From positions 3,111,501-3,175,500 of the forward strand of contig CADCSX010000005.1 in the NCBI GenBank assembly GCA_902805475.1: DNA of 64,000 nt, read 5' to 3'. Positions within the stretch are counted from its first letter, which is position 1. Each line of letters starts with the position of its first letter. This document shows, piece after piece, positions 1 through 10,169 of this stretch. A model generated the notes under the pieces. It worked only from the letters and a program-made list of their open reading frames with translations. It searched no databases and had not been told where the DNA came from. Source of the stretch: Entonaema liquescens. Taxonomy: Eukaryota; Ascomycota; Sordariomycetes; Xylariales; Xylariaceae. The position numbers and the translations under genes were made by a program.

Positions 1-413
1 CAATTGGAACCCTGTCAGCTTGGCCAACAGAAATCTAGATAAATACGTACTAATATACCCTTACGCAATCCCTGCAATCGATAACCACTTTGGGTATGAT
101 CTTTTTCTCCAAGTACCAATTAACCCAATTAACCTTGGCGCTAAGCACGTGTGTATCTACAATCATAAAAGGAACAAAATCGACAGGCTGAGACTTGTCC
201 ATTCTACTACGAAGCCAACTTCTCACTCATCATCCTTTTTGTCTATACGACATACTTCTACTACAGCGTATGACTCATATTCAAAAGTGTATTTATACTG
301 TAACAGATATTAGAGATCTCGGAGATATGTTAGACGATTTGATTCGCTCTAGGCTCTAACTCTTGATCTTATTATAAGCCAAGCCAATCTTGGGCCCGCC
401 AACATCCAACATC
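1..413. other. Left-edge intergenic stretch / FOL3 upstream region
   Basis: No convincing gene is visible. The only long open frame here (20-313) has no recognisable motif and runs through AT-rich text. The last part is presumably the promoter and 5' UTR of the dihydrofolate synthase gene that starts at 414. Confidence 0.5.
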
Positions 414-1637
414 ATGGTGAACCTTGGGTTAGGACGGATCAGTGCTCTGCTTAAGCAAACACCACAGACATGGAAAGCTATTCATGTTGCTGGAACAAAC
501 GGCAAGGGTTCGATATGCGCATATCTAACTGCCATGTTACGTGCCAACCAGATCTCGTGTGGTAGGTTTACCTCACCTCATCTGGTGGACCCTCGGGATT
601 GTATCTCGGTTAACGATAGCATCGTTTCTGAGAGTAAGTTCCGGCACTTTGAAGATTTGGTCAAGAAGAGAAACAAGGAGCAGCAGATTGGCGCTAGTGA
701 GTTCGAGCTGCTCACTGCTACGGCGTTTGAGATATTCGAATCTGAGAATGTCGAGTTCGGCATAATCGAAGTAGGACTAGGGGGGACACTTGACGCTACA
801 AATGTGTTAAAACACAAATGCGTCGCCGTCATCTCTAAAATAGGACTCGATCACCAATCATTTTTAGGCAACACTATTGAGGAGATTGCTAGTCAAAAGG
901 CCGGTATCATGCGGAAAGGTGTCCCTGTTGTTATAGACGGCAGCAACTCGAGGTCTGTCCTAGATGTTCTACGGAAACATGCCGAGGATACGGGTAGTAG
1001 GGTTATTGTCGCAGACATCGAGTCAAATGAGCTCGTAACTAAGCTGCGAGATGCCCTCGAACCACACCAACAGCAAAATCTTGCATGTGTATATGAAGCC
1101 TTTCGATTAGCAATCCCGCAACATGCCAGTTCTATGGATAATCTCCTTTCTGCTGCCCGAAATGTGGTGTGGCCTGGCAGGTTGCAGTGGGTGAACATTG
1201 AAAAGGTCACAAATCGAAAGGAGAATATTCTACTGGACGGGGCTCATAACCCTCAATCTGCGGAAGCACTCTCCGGTTTTGTTCAAAAGCATCTGCGCTC
1301 CCAAGAAAAACCAGTCACTTGGGTACTAGCCGCAACCCGAGGCAAAGACGTGTCAGAAATGCTAAAACTGATATTACATGACGGCGATTCCATAGCAGCA
1401 GTCGAGTTCGGCCCTGTCGACCAGATGCCCTGGGTCCAACCCACAAGCTCGACAGGTCTACTTGATACCGCAAACAAATGTGGCGTTACAATTCAATCAC
1501 AGCTCAACGCATCTACGAACATACGCTCGGCCCTCGAATGGGCAAGCCGGACTGCGAACGAAGGCCCCCTTGTTATTGCAGGGAGTCTATATCTAGTGTC
1601 AGACATATTTAAAGTGCTTAGGTCGAATGAAAATTAA
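414..1637 (+). CDS. FOL3: Dihydrofolate synthase (folylpolyglutamate synthase family)
   Basis: Adds L-glutamate to dihydropteroate with ATP to make dihydrofolate, in folate biosynthesis. The 407-aa product keeps family order: an N-terminal LGLGRISALL, the P-loop GTNGKGS near residue 30, FTSPHLV, the EVGLGGTLDATNV stretch, HQSFLGNT, KAGIMRKGVP, and the C-terminal-domain LLDGAHNPQSAEAL and VIAGSLYLV. The short length and single-glutamate signature resemble yeast Fol3 more than the longer polyglutamate synthase Met7. The open frame extends upstream to a TTG at 390, but ATG 414 (MVNLGLGRI) matches the family start. It is intronless and intact, with no frame problem. It is the first of two plus-strand genes; the next begins about 540 bases on and is unrelated. 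Assignment to FOL3 rests on remembered family sequence. Confidence 0.93.
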   Translation: MVNLGLGRISALLKQTPQTWKAIHVAGTNGKGSICAYLTAMLRANQISCGRFTSPHLVDPRDCISVNDSIVSESKFRHFEDLVKKRNKEQQIGASEFELLTATAFEIFESENVEFGIIEVGLGGTLDATNVLKHKCVAVISKIGLDHQSFLGNTIEEIASQKAGIMRKGVPVVIDGSNSRSVLDVLRKHAEDTGSRVIVADIESNELVTKLRDALEPHQQQNLACVYEAFRLAIPQHASSMDNLLSAARNVVWPGRLQWVNIEKVTNRKENILLDGAHNPQSAEALSGFVQKHLRSQEKPVTWVLAATRGKDVSEMLKLILHDGDSIAAVEFGPVDQMPWVQPTSSTGLLDTANKCGVTIQSQLNASTNIRSALEWASRTANEGPLVIAGSLYLVSDIFKVLRSNEN

Positions 1638-2175
1638 GTAAGAAGTAAACGCAAACTAATAACCGCCCTATAACACCACGATACTATATACGATACATAT
1701 TCTGCGAAGTACCTAGACAGAAGCTTGGGAACTCATTCAACCGAGGGGTTACTCCCGTGCCCTAACTTTAATAGATATACTACCTATATCTAAGAAACAA
1801 TATCTGACGCTATAGTAAGTAGCCTTATTATATATAGCAGTTTGGTTTGTACAGTAAAGCTACAAACCCCGAACCGGGATAATCAACTCTTCCCAGCTAT
1901 CGAATTATCTACTTCAGGTATTAGGGAGTAAATGACTCGAGATAGCTCCTATTGCCGGTGGTATATTGAAGAAATTAGCCTTTCTTTACTCATCCTAGCG
2001 AGTATTTGGTGATGGTCCGTTTGAAGGTAGCCGATGCAAGTTACACTAAGATCTGATAAACGCATATCACATATGCATATAGCCAATCGCGTGTTAAGAC
2101 ACGAAAATCTTTACGCAACGTTCCTTGACTTAGCCTCGAAGAAACAACCATTATAAGTCTGTCTCAAACCGCGCA
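1638..2175. other. Intergenic spacer
   Basis: Between two same-strand genes. AT-rich, with no open frame of interest and no repeat noticed. Confidence 0.5.
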
Positions 2176-3080
2176 ATGTCCCCGAAGCTACCCGAACATT
2201 TGATTATTGTATGCTGCCATGGTATCTGGCTCGGTGGCCCCGCGCGAGGTCATGACGAAGAGGAATGGCTCATTGCTGGATTCCAAAAAGGCGAAACGCC
2301 GACTTTTATTGAGCATATTAAAGCAGGGCTGCAAGTCCTACGAGAGACCAAGAATTCTATCTTAACGTTTTCCGGGTGAGTTTATTTTTATTAATTCAGA
2401 TCTTCTTTACGTAGTCATACCTGGAGGCTTCGAAGTTCGTAATTGATGGACGCAGTGGTTTTATCTCATCGTTCCTGTAAAGAGGCCTCAACGTTAACTC
2501 CGTATCGCTCCAGCGGACCCACGAGAAAGGAAACACGTCTATCCGAAGCTCGGAGTTATGCGAATCTTGCTTATTCCAATAGCTTCTTCGGGAGTCTCTC
2601 TGATAGCGAAGCTACGGACCGTTTGCACTGCGAAGAGCGGGCATTGGATTCGTATTACAACGTGTTATTCTCGCTTACCAAATTCTGGTCAGACTATGGA
2701 ACGTGGCCTAGGACTATGACCATAGTCAGCCACGCTTTTAAACGCGAGCGTCTAGTAGACTGTCATTGTGGTGCTATTGGGTTTCCCTTGGACCGAATCA
2801 ATTTTGTCGGTGTGGATCCGCCTGGCATGGTCGATGGAACAAATGAAGCCGCTACCAAAGGCATCGCTGAAGCAATTACGCAATGGAAAGAGGATCCTCA
2901 TGGTAAAGGTGAGCTTTTGGCCAGTAAGCGCAGGAAAAGGAATCCGTGGGGAATCCCCAGACACTCTTCCTTAGTGAAGACGATCGAACTCGTAGCGGTG
3001 TCCAGTCAACTTCAACCGAAGGAGAGGAGCATCTCCTCGAAGGGGTCGTCCATCCATGGTCCCGAAATCTAAGCCCTTGA
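2176..3080 (+). CDS. DUF218-like conserved fungal protein, one apparent frameshift
   Basis: ATG 2176 opens HLIIVCCHGIWLGG. A 138-base intron (2376-2513, GTGAGT...CCAG) joins to the SGG-PT-R-SEA-SYA core typical of fungal DUF218-like proteins (role in fungi unknown to me). Further signature pieces are the catalytic-like E of CEERALDSYYN, TIVSHAFKRER, FVGVDPPG, and DPHGKGELL-RRKRNPWG. At about 2948-2958 the frame must shift by one base: the annotated frame runs on as HSSLVKTIEL to 3072, whereas the neighbouring frame reads QTLFLSEDDRTRSGV and ends at 3080 with an acidic VLEGVV-like tail that fits the family. One extra G in GGGG 2948-2951 or one extra C in CCCC 2955-2958 restores it. Likely a sequence error; a recent inactivating mutation is the alternative. 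Confidence 0.72.
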
Positions 3081-3135
3081 GATGCCAAGTCAACTCGCAT
3101 ATACAATCAAACTAAATATGAGGAGACGTATTCTC

Positions 3136-4356
3136 CTAGTTATTGGCTAAAGCTATGCTGTCAAGAATAAACCGTGTGGCGTCGTCTCTCATCTCGGGGC
3201 TGAATTCGTGGCCGGCAGTAGGATAAACATTATCCTCCACATAAGTACCTCCTTCTTTATACCAGCCATTGGCTGCGGTTTTGAAGAATCGGATGAACGG
3301 TTCGCCTATGTCATACGGAACAAGCTTATCGGCCCCTCCGGAAAGGATTTGGAATCTCTTCCCCGAAACTCTAGACTGGAGTAGAGGGCGCAGCCTCTGC
3401 TGCTCTTCTGTAGTTGTAGGGAGCACGATTTCATCGGTTCCGAATAATATGCCTTTGGGGTCATATTTCTTGCAGGCATTTACTAGGGAATCTGGAAAGT
3501 CTTTGCTACCGATGAAAGAGGCACCGTAATCCGGCGCGTTGAAGCCCTTGAGCTGCGATAGTCGTGCGCGATCCTTTAAGAGAGCTATTGACCATTAGTA
3601 TCAAACTTGCGATACTCATTTCACTTTTCAGCGTGATATTTCCTTCTCACTCAACTAGAAGCGAGATTTGCACTTACTCATATAATCCGGACATCCGATG
3701 ACTATGACCCCCGCCGTAACTCGAGGATCCGAGAACAAGAGTTGCCACGCACTATGGCCTCCTAAGCTAATACCAAGGATCATATTATGATCAATATGCC
3801 TCTTTCCGCCGTCCTTCGTAACACGGTCATCTCCACCGAAGAGGTAGCCCTCAAGTAAATCTATTAAATTTATGGTGTCGACGACGGTACCCGTAACGAA
3901 GCCAAACATGTCCTGGGCACTATGTACATACATACAGGAGTTAGCGAACCTTGGTCCACAGACTCACTCATATTTTTCAGTCGTGGGAATTCCAAAGCAA
4001 CGCTTCAACGTTTCCCATCGTAGAATCAAAAAGTAGATGATAACATACTGCGTTTCATTCCCATCGACCCAAGAGTCATTCGCTCGCTTATCAACGAGCC
4101 GCGAGCCGTGGTTCCTCTGATCAAGCGCAACAGCGATCAGACCTCGTGCGGGATTCGACTTTTCGTGGTAAGCGGAAAGGAACCGATTCGCGAAAGGGGT
4201 CATATCCTCCTTGTTCCGTAATCGACCGTGGTGCAGCCATAGGCACGACACTTTACTCGCATTTGTGGGCAGTTCGGTCAACCCATAGACATCGACCTTC
4301 AATCCTGACACCGTCAACGTCACTCGCGAGACAGCCGGGCTTTTCGTGTCAGCCAT
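3136..4356 (-). CDS. Alpha/beta-hydrolase superfamily protein
   Basis: Three exons on the minus strand (4356-4049, 3919-3678, 3584-3136) sum to 999 bases, encoding 332 aa without any frame conflict. Introns start GTATGT and GTAAGT and the second carries a CTAAT branch-like site. The nucleophile elbow is GISLGGHS with Ser near residue 154. Late AGHEFSPEM supplies a candidate catalytic His, and GGADKLVP a candidate acid. The N-terminal WLHHGRLRNKEDM and LDQRNHGSR pieces are typical of a conserved fungal hydrolase group of unknown substrate. Start ATG 4356 gives MADTKSP; an upstream non-ATG extension was not used. No signal peptide is seen, so it is probably cytosolic. The upstream side carries an A-rich run directly before the start. 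Confidence 0.8.
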
Positions 4357-4802
4357 TTTTTTTTTTTCTTTTCTTTTCAAATCCTTATGAAAATTGAGAA
4401 CAACTCTTGTTCAAAAGTCGCTTCAAAAACGTTGTTTTAAATAAGTTTAACTACCTATAAGGTATGTATGTTCCGATTATTAATCTTATTTATTTTATGA
4501 GGGGTTTATGTAGCTAATGATGCTGACGTTACTCAGTCCATCTTCTTGTCAGATCCGAATTTATTCAATAAGTTTCCGACGGAGTAATCACACGCTGAGC
4601 GGTATTGTTATTGAGCCGATACATCACGTATTTGTCAAACGATATATCAAATATCACCATGCTGTTCGTATGTGGATGGAAAAGATATGGTATTTACATA
4701 TTTGAAAGGCTACAGGTATTTTCACAGTCTAGCCTACGGACCCAATTGTCCACTTTTTTTCATAATTAATGCCAACAAGCCACGATCTTTTTACACTGGG
4801 AA
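4357..4802. other. Intergenic spacer
   Basis: AT-rich stretch between two minus-strand genes, holding the promoter of the hydrolase and the 3' end of the aldolase. No gene or repeat supported. Confidence 0.5.
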
Positions 4803-5870
4803 TCATAGCCTGAGTTCTTCCTCCTCCAATGCATCAACAAATACCTGCCACTTAGCCCACTCGGCATCACCGCCGGGGATCCCACCAAATAGGGGCAACC
4901 GAGTGCCGTCGGGATCACCCAGCTTGCGCAGTCTGCTGATGGCTTCTTTAATACCAACTGTTCCAAACTTCACTACTAGCTCCTCTACGGCGCTGACCTT
5001 GAACTGCAGCAGGCGGCGCTCGCGGATCTCGTCGTCTGTGGGTTGGTTCTTCACCGACAGATCGTACAGACGCACCACACTCTTGGGGAAGAAGCCTGCG
5101 CTGCCGTCGATAGCACCGGCGGCACCTATCGTCACCACCGGAAGCAATTGCTGGCCTAACCCTGTGAAAGTAGCGAATTTGGAGTGGTCGATTGACGGGT
5201 TGGATGCGATCTGCGTGTGGTACGACACGTCGCCGTGGGAGAGCTTGCACCCGACGATGTTGGGGTGCTTGGCTAGCGTTTCGAACGTCGCCGGGACGAC
5301 TTTGACGTTGTTCGAGACCCCCGGGTAATGGTATCTGTATACCCGAACCCCCCCTCCTATTAGTATCCACATTCTCCAATGCTTTGTCAATTGGAACCGA
5401 GGTTATTAGCCCAACTTACATCAGGATGGGTATGGGGCTTCGGTCGGCCACCGCCGTGAACCACCTAATAATGCCCTCCTGCGTGCTGGCCCCCGCGAAG
5501 TATCCCGGCACCAGTGTAAGACCGTACTGCGCACCAGCTTCTTTAGCTCCTTTCAGCTGCTCGACCGTCTCCTCGACATTCTGCGTTGCGGTGCCGGCGA
5601 TGATGGGGTAGTCCTTGAAACCCTCGCTCTCGAACGCTTGCCTGACGCCAGACAGGACCTCGAAGCGCTCTTTGTTCGTGAGATGTATCGCCTCTCCCGT
5701 GCTGCCCAGGATCACCAATCCCCTGATCCCCGACCGCGCCAGGTACAGCGAGTGCGCGATCTGCGTCTCGACGTCTACCGGCGCTGCGACCGGGTCATAG
5801 TTGGCTGCCTTCTTGCTCACGAAGAAGGTCGGCACGGGGACGTATATTCCAGGCGGGGAGGGGTAGCCAT
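4803..5870 (-). CDS. DapA/NAL-family class I aldolase, frameshift near the start
   Basis: Two exons (5870-5420 and 5334-4803; intron GTAAGT...ACAG) encode a TIM-barrel aldolase of the dihydrodipicolinate synthase / N-acetylneuraminate lyase family. Visible landmarks are GSTGEAIHLTNKER, IIAGTATQNVEETV, the IYHYPG motif formed at the exon join, and VGCKLSH, whose Lys should form the Schiff base. Fungal members include 2-keto-3-deoxy-L-galactonate aldolase and hydroxy-oxoglutarate-type aldolases; I cannot pick the substrate. The natural N-terminus PPGIYVPVPTFF is in a different frame from ATG 5870 (MATPPR). One added base in GGGG 5855-5858 or 5860-5863 (plus strand) joins them, so a homopolymer deletion is suspected. 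A long A-run lies directly before the ATG on the coding strand. Confidence 0.82.
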
Positions 5871-6960
5871 TTTTTTTTTTTTTTTGTGAATTGGAGTTTT
5901 GCGTAAACTGAGTAGTAGGTCAAGTCTTTATCCAGGTTATTCCTTCGCTACAAGTATCCTTGAATATTTTAATTTTAATTTATTTCTTTACATACACTTC
6001 CGGATGCATACTTCTCTAGCAACTATCGTGGCGGACGCTCGCTCCTATAAATCGGACGAATGACGCGGGGTCGTGGTCATGACGCGCCCGGTACTTCGGT
6101 AGAGTCTATAGCGATCGGGGATTTCGGGCGAGCGAATGACGTTGCGAGAATAGTTCCAAGTTCCCCCTTTTACTAGTCTTTCGTCATCCACAGGTCGACT
6201 AGTGTCATTAGATGTGATTCACTATTGTGATGGGGAGATGCCTATACATCTTGACCTATCATGGCTTTACACCTTTTGTGCATTTTGGATAGTCTTAGTC
6301 ATATTAATCCCCATAGTCTATGGAGCAGTTTAACATCTTCATATGGTGTATTGGATAGAAATCTGTCATTTCATAGCCCTATGGAATCTGCCTGATCTAA
6401 ATCTGACAGCGTCACTAAGCCCCTGCTAGTTCTTACATCGCAACTATATACTACTAAGCCACTTGTTGAAAGTGTCCTTAACATGGAACGGTTCTAAGCC
6501 TCCGGATATTCACATATTACTCATGAGAGTAGCCTTTTGTTTACCTTCTATCATGCAAGGAGAGAGATGATCGTCTAAGTCAGCTATGAATCTAGACCGG
6601 TAGTCCTGGGATGTCATCTGTTAACTGGTCAGATCTCTTAGGGGCTTTTTAGTTTTCGCCCCCAGAGCGTAAGGTCATAGCTTTTTGCATTTGCTTAGCT
6701 ACCAGGCATCCATTTAGCTGTTAAATAAGAACGGTTCACGTTCGAATTATTAAACTCTCACTTTTTAAGAAGTTTCCCAAGGAATTCCTTTTTGAAAATT
6801 TTTTTTTTGCTAGAGTTGAATTTAATTCTACGACTCGTGGTTGAGACGTAATAGAGCACCGTCGACTTACGGGCCCCAAGTTGCTTGCAGGTAAACGGTA
6901 AACATCGAATTCGACCAATCATTCACGCTTGTTCCGTATCATCATAAACACCAGCTTAAA
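5871..6960. other. Long divergent intergenic region
   Basis: About 1.1 kb between the aldolase (minus) and the dioxygenase (plus). It starts with a T-run, then unstructured text. The part around 6180-6720 has a different look from its neighbours, with no open frames and pyrimidine-rich phrases. It may be a decayed mobile element, but I found no terminal repeats. Promoters for both genes must lie here. Confidence 0.4.
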
Positions 6961-7773
6961 ATGCGGCCAGCAGTTAAAACATCCTACGAGTCCATTGATA
7001 TTCCCATCCCTGACGACTTCTTAACGTCGGAACCGCACGATGCGCAGCCAATTAGTTTTAAAAAGATTGACTTCGCTGATACCGTGCTGACGGAATACAA
7101 GGGCCTGTACGCCGTGGTGCTCGACCATGTCATCAGCCCGTCCGAGTGCGCAAAGCTCATCGAACTAGCCGAAGCCAGCGTGCCTCCCAAGAACAAAAAC
7201 AAGACCAACGGGTCGCCCTGGACTCAAGCGCTCGTCAATGTCGGGAGGGGATACGAGGCTGAAGTGCTAGATTACCGCAACAGCGACCGCATCATCTGGG
7301 ACCAGCAGGACGTCGTCAACCGCCTCTGGGCGCGCCTGGAGCAGGTCCCCGAAATCAAAGAAACGCTGCTCACGTCCGAGCAGCCGAAAGGAACGGTGTG
7401 GGACTTCCAGCGTCTTAACAAGCGCATGCGCTTCCTGAAGTACGGCCAGGGCCAGTTCTTCCGGCCGCACTGCGACGGACCTTACGGCGAGACGGGAGAA
7501 GACGGGAGGGATGTGCTTACGCATTACACCGTACATTTGTACCTGAACGACTCGAAGCAAGAGGTCGGTGATGCGGCTGACTTGGTCGGTGGCGCCACGT
7601 CCTTTTTGTCGTCGAACCAGGTGCGGAAGCTCGATGTTAACCCGAAGGCTGGTCGGGTTCTGATCTTTCAGCATCGGCGACTGTATCATGCGGGAGACGA
7701 CGTTTTAGATGGGATCAAGTACACGATGAGGACGGATATCATGTATACAATTCGAGATGATAAATCTAAATGA
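6961..7773 (+). CDS. 2-oxoglutarate/Fe(II) dioxygenase, prolyl 4-hydroxylase-like
   Basis: Intronless, 270 aa. The C-terminal half is a P4Hc-type jelly roll: RFLKYGQGQFFRPHCDG supplies the H-x-D pair, VHLYLND the strand, and IFQHRRLYHAGDD the distal His, with a downstream KYTMRTDIMYT strand carrying the Arg expected to bind 2-oxoglutarate. The N-terminal half has VVLDHVISPSECAKLIELAE, the usual entry to this fold. Such enzymes hydroxylate protein or small-molecule substrates using O2 and 2-oxoglutarate. No signal peptide or membrane segment is seen, so a cytosolic or nuclear role is likely. The substrate cannot be read from sequence. Confidence 0.88.
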   Translation: MRPAVKTSYESIDIPIPDDFLTSEPHDAQPISFKKIDFADTVLTEYKGLYAVVLDHVISPSECAKLIELAEASVPPKNKNKTNGSPWTQALVNVGRGYEAEVLDYRNSDRIIWDQQDVVNRLWARLEQVPEIKETLLTSEQPKGTVWDFQRLNKRMRFLKYGQGQFFRPHCDGPYGETGEDGRDVLTHYTVHLYLNDSKQEVGDAADLVGGATSFLSSNQVRKLDVNPKAGRVLIFQHRRLYHAGDDVLDGIKYTMRTDIMYTIRDDKSK

Positions 7774-8010
7774 GGCAAATGTAGACTAAGTAGAACGTCA
7801 TCACGCCTTTTTAAATCTTTGGGCACAAATGTTAGCCAGTGATGGACTCTTGGGATCATGGCAACTTACACAATGATTTTCGCTTTTTCAATTTGATATG
7901 CTTTTACCCCCGACCCCAAAATATATCTTTTTGACGCCGATCCAGATTTATCGGTAAAAGAAAGCTACGTAGTTTTGGTTGTTCAATAAAAATAGAAAAT
8001 ATAGAGAGAG
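7774..8010. other. Intergenic stretch after the dioxygenase
   Basis: Short 3' region with no gene; it abuts the Pol III-like element that follows. From 8181 to 8305 the spacer resumes until the MYND gene stop. Confidence 0.4.
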
Positions 8011-8180
8011 AAAAAAAATGGTGCCGCATTGAACCTGCCACCTCCATCCTTCAAACTGTGGTGTGTTCTCACAAATAAGTGGTGGTAGTGGCTTGGATTC
8101 AACTGTAACAAACTCGCTCCATGGTCTATGCATTTGGTAATGGAAAGAGAGTCTTTACCACTAAGCCATTTGCTACACAG
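8011..8180 (-). mobile_element. Candidate tRNA-derived SINE / Pol III unit
   Basis: On the minus strand a good A-box-like TGGCTTAGTGGT (8168-8157) is followed by B-box-like GTTGAATCC (8103-8095), a second weaker one GGTTCAATGC (8035-8026), and then a run of eight T (8018-8011) as in Pol III terminators. The first part resembles a tRNA D-arm and T-arm, but the cloverleaf is not convincing, so a tRNA-derived retroposon or decayed tRNA is more likely than a functional tRNA. Total about 170 bases. No target-site duplication was seen and no second copy was found in the window. Confidence 0.3.
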
Positions 8181-8305
8181 AGGGGTTTTTCTTTGGCGAA
8201 GACCTCATCTGTCACCCCGATATATAAGGCTCTTTGACTGTAGCCTGAGTCACCACCAGTCCTGCCTGACGACGAGTGTCAAAATCAATATCTCCGCCTA
8301 CCAAA

Positions 8306-8896
8306 TCACGGCCATAGCTCCTTAATCGATCGAATTACCTTGCAATTCGCCTTATGTCCCAATTCAATCCAGCCGCGAACCTGGCAAGCCTTACTACAGT
8401 ACGCAACGACGCCACATCCCGTACACCGCATCAACGGATGCTCGTCCCCCCTCCCCCCCTCCTCCTTACCGCACGCCGCACACTTTTTCCCCGCCCCGCC
8501 CCTCAATCCCGTCCAGAACAGCCCCTATCTCGAAAACCTGATCCAGGCCCGCGGGCAGGATTCGCACGCCAGCTGCCTCTCCGGCCGGCACGCGGACGAT
8601 AGCCTGTTTCCCTCGCCGCGGTCCGTGCGCGTCGCGCGCGGCACGACTAGCGTGTGGCCTTTCCGGAAGCGGATGCCGCCCTGCCCGAGACCGCGATGGT
8701 CCCCGTCGTCAAATGTCACGGCGAAGTCAGCGCCGCTTCTATCCCGGACGATCACGGTGGGCTTCGTGATCGTCATGTCCTCTTTGATTTGCGCCAGGAG
8801 AAACCAGTCTGCTGTTGGGGAGGGGATGGGGGGAGTGAATGAAGAGGGGAGCTCTTGGAATGATGGGAAGAGAGTTGGGTCGGCGAATATAGGCAT
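8306..8896 (-). CDS. MYND-type zinc-finger protein with two compensating frame breaks
   Basis: ATG 8896 starts MPIFADP. The C-terminus is a MYND finger: KKCAACGK, LMRCTGCGVVAYCSKACQVRGW and GHKANC give the Cys/His ligands, ending at ELWP. MYND fingers bind proline-rich partners. Between the N-terminal part (to about 8613) and the finger (from about 8500) the frame contains a TAG. The neighbouring frame there reads KQAIVRVPAGEAAGVRILP and LDQVFEIGAVL, which looks like real protein and links the two halves. Reading through needs one base added near 8607-8612 and one opposite shift in the G/C runs at 8486-8513. Both sites are homopolymers, so assembly errors are likely. A true pseudogene remains possible. 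Expected product is about 196 aa. Confidence 0.62.
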
Positions 8897-9231
8897 CTTG
8901 ACGAATTATATTCCTCGTTATTACTTTCGTTGTAGTTATTGTAAGTAGTTGTCTATTATAAGTGTAAGCTTCATGCAAAAGTTTTGAGTACTTCATATTT
9001 CACGTAAATCAAATACCTCGTTTGACTTAATATGCGTTTAAACGGAAGCAGATATTGTTTAAGCTATAAAATGCATGTCTGCATTTCCATCCTCCCAACA
9101 TGTCGAAATGTCAGAATTGATCAAAAGCTGAACAGGAGTATACTAGTATACTCAGCATATCATTTCGGCCATAGCGTATTTCCTATCACCCTGCATTATT
9201 CATTGAAAATTTTACTAGTTACAAAGCCCAA
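8897..9231. other. Intergenic spacer
   Basis: Divergent region between the MYND gene and the relic cluster. No motif recognised; the open frame that begins at 9032 only acquires protein-like character from about ATG 9232. Confidence 0.4.
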
Positions 9232-10046
9232 TATGTCCTCAGAGAGCGCAGTTGGGTTTTCTTTCCAAGCTGACGTCGTCAATACCGGCTCACTGGCTCA
9301 CCTCTTAACGGGTAGAGTACTCAAAGCCTTGAGCGATGGCGGGGTTGACTTCTATTCGGTAGCTGCTCGCCATCGCTCTGGGAAAGGGCATCAAGGTTCG
9401 TGACTCGTTAGGAAATAGTGTGCACACGGATATTATGTCTAAACGTAATATCCAGTCCATCTGGTCAAAAGCCTTGAGCATCGGATGGGGTCTAGGCTGC
9501 TATATACACGTACGGTACTTTATATCCTCCATTTCTTCTATTAAATCAAACAAGTATACCTTTCTATGGAATGACGATGTTTTCCAATACTTAGAACTAA
9601 CAAAGAATCCCTGGATCCAACTAACGTTTGCTGTTCACTCAAGTATGAGGGGGTCTTGGTTTTCGGCCTTCGCAAGTCATACGCTTGGAATGGCGACTGA
9701 ACTACGCCTCAATGATACCATTATATGGGAGAGCGCGGGAAGCGATGGTAGTGCTATCTTTGAGCTGGGCGAAAATCAAGCCCATAACTTCGAGACCAAG
9801 TCCATTCTACATCGAAACTTTGCTATAATTAGGCCACTAAACCCAACTCCACATGGTTACATATTAAAAAGCGCACTAATAGGCACAATCTTTTCGTCGC
9901 TAATTGCACGGGAACCCAAGATAGATACCTCGCTCGAAACCAGTATCCGTCGAGCGGTATGCCGGTTGACTCTCCACCTACGGTTTATAGATTCATCACA
10001 GCAATCACAGAGATTAATGCCATCTCTTGGACACCAAAATACATGA
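9232..10046 (+). pseudogene. Decayed copy 1 of an unrecognised fungal protein family
   Basis: From ATG 9232 the text reads LTGRVLKALSDGGVDFYSV. The coherent continuation AIALGKGIKVRDSLG then SIWSKALSIGWG lies in another frame (shift near 9365-9372). The block GSWFSAFASHTLGM-ELRLNDTIIW (about 9650-9740) matches GAWFATFANYSLDM-EVRLDGKPLW in copy 2, and SIWSKAL matches SIWTKVL. This makes it a paralogue of the gene after it. The frame jump, the missing middle section and the unrelated tail suggest decay. I do not recognise a function for the family. Confidence 0.4.
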
Positions 10047-10169
10047 TGCTCTTCTCCGTGTTATTTTCCATTTCTTTCTTGTTATAAGTATGTTTAATTT
10101 AGAGTCATTATTGTTCGTTTTCAAGTCATCGTCAATATTCAACTTCCTTTTGGCCATTTGGACATACTA

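Noticed and set aside
20..313. 97-codon open frame at the left edge
   Set aside because: No domain or motif, unsuitable composition, and no recognisable splice partners.
390..413. Upstream extension of FOL3 to a TTG
   Set aside because: The family begins at the position of ATG 414; fungi use ATG.
8340..8948. 202-codon plus-strand frame opposite the MYND gene
   Set aside because: Shadow frame; the minus strand has the clear zinc-finger motif.
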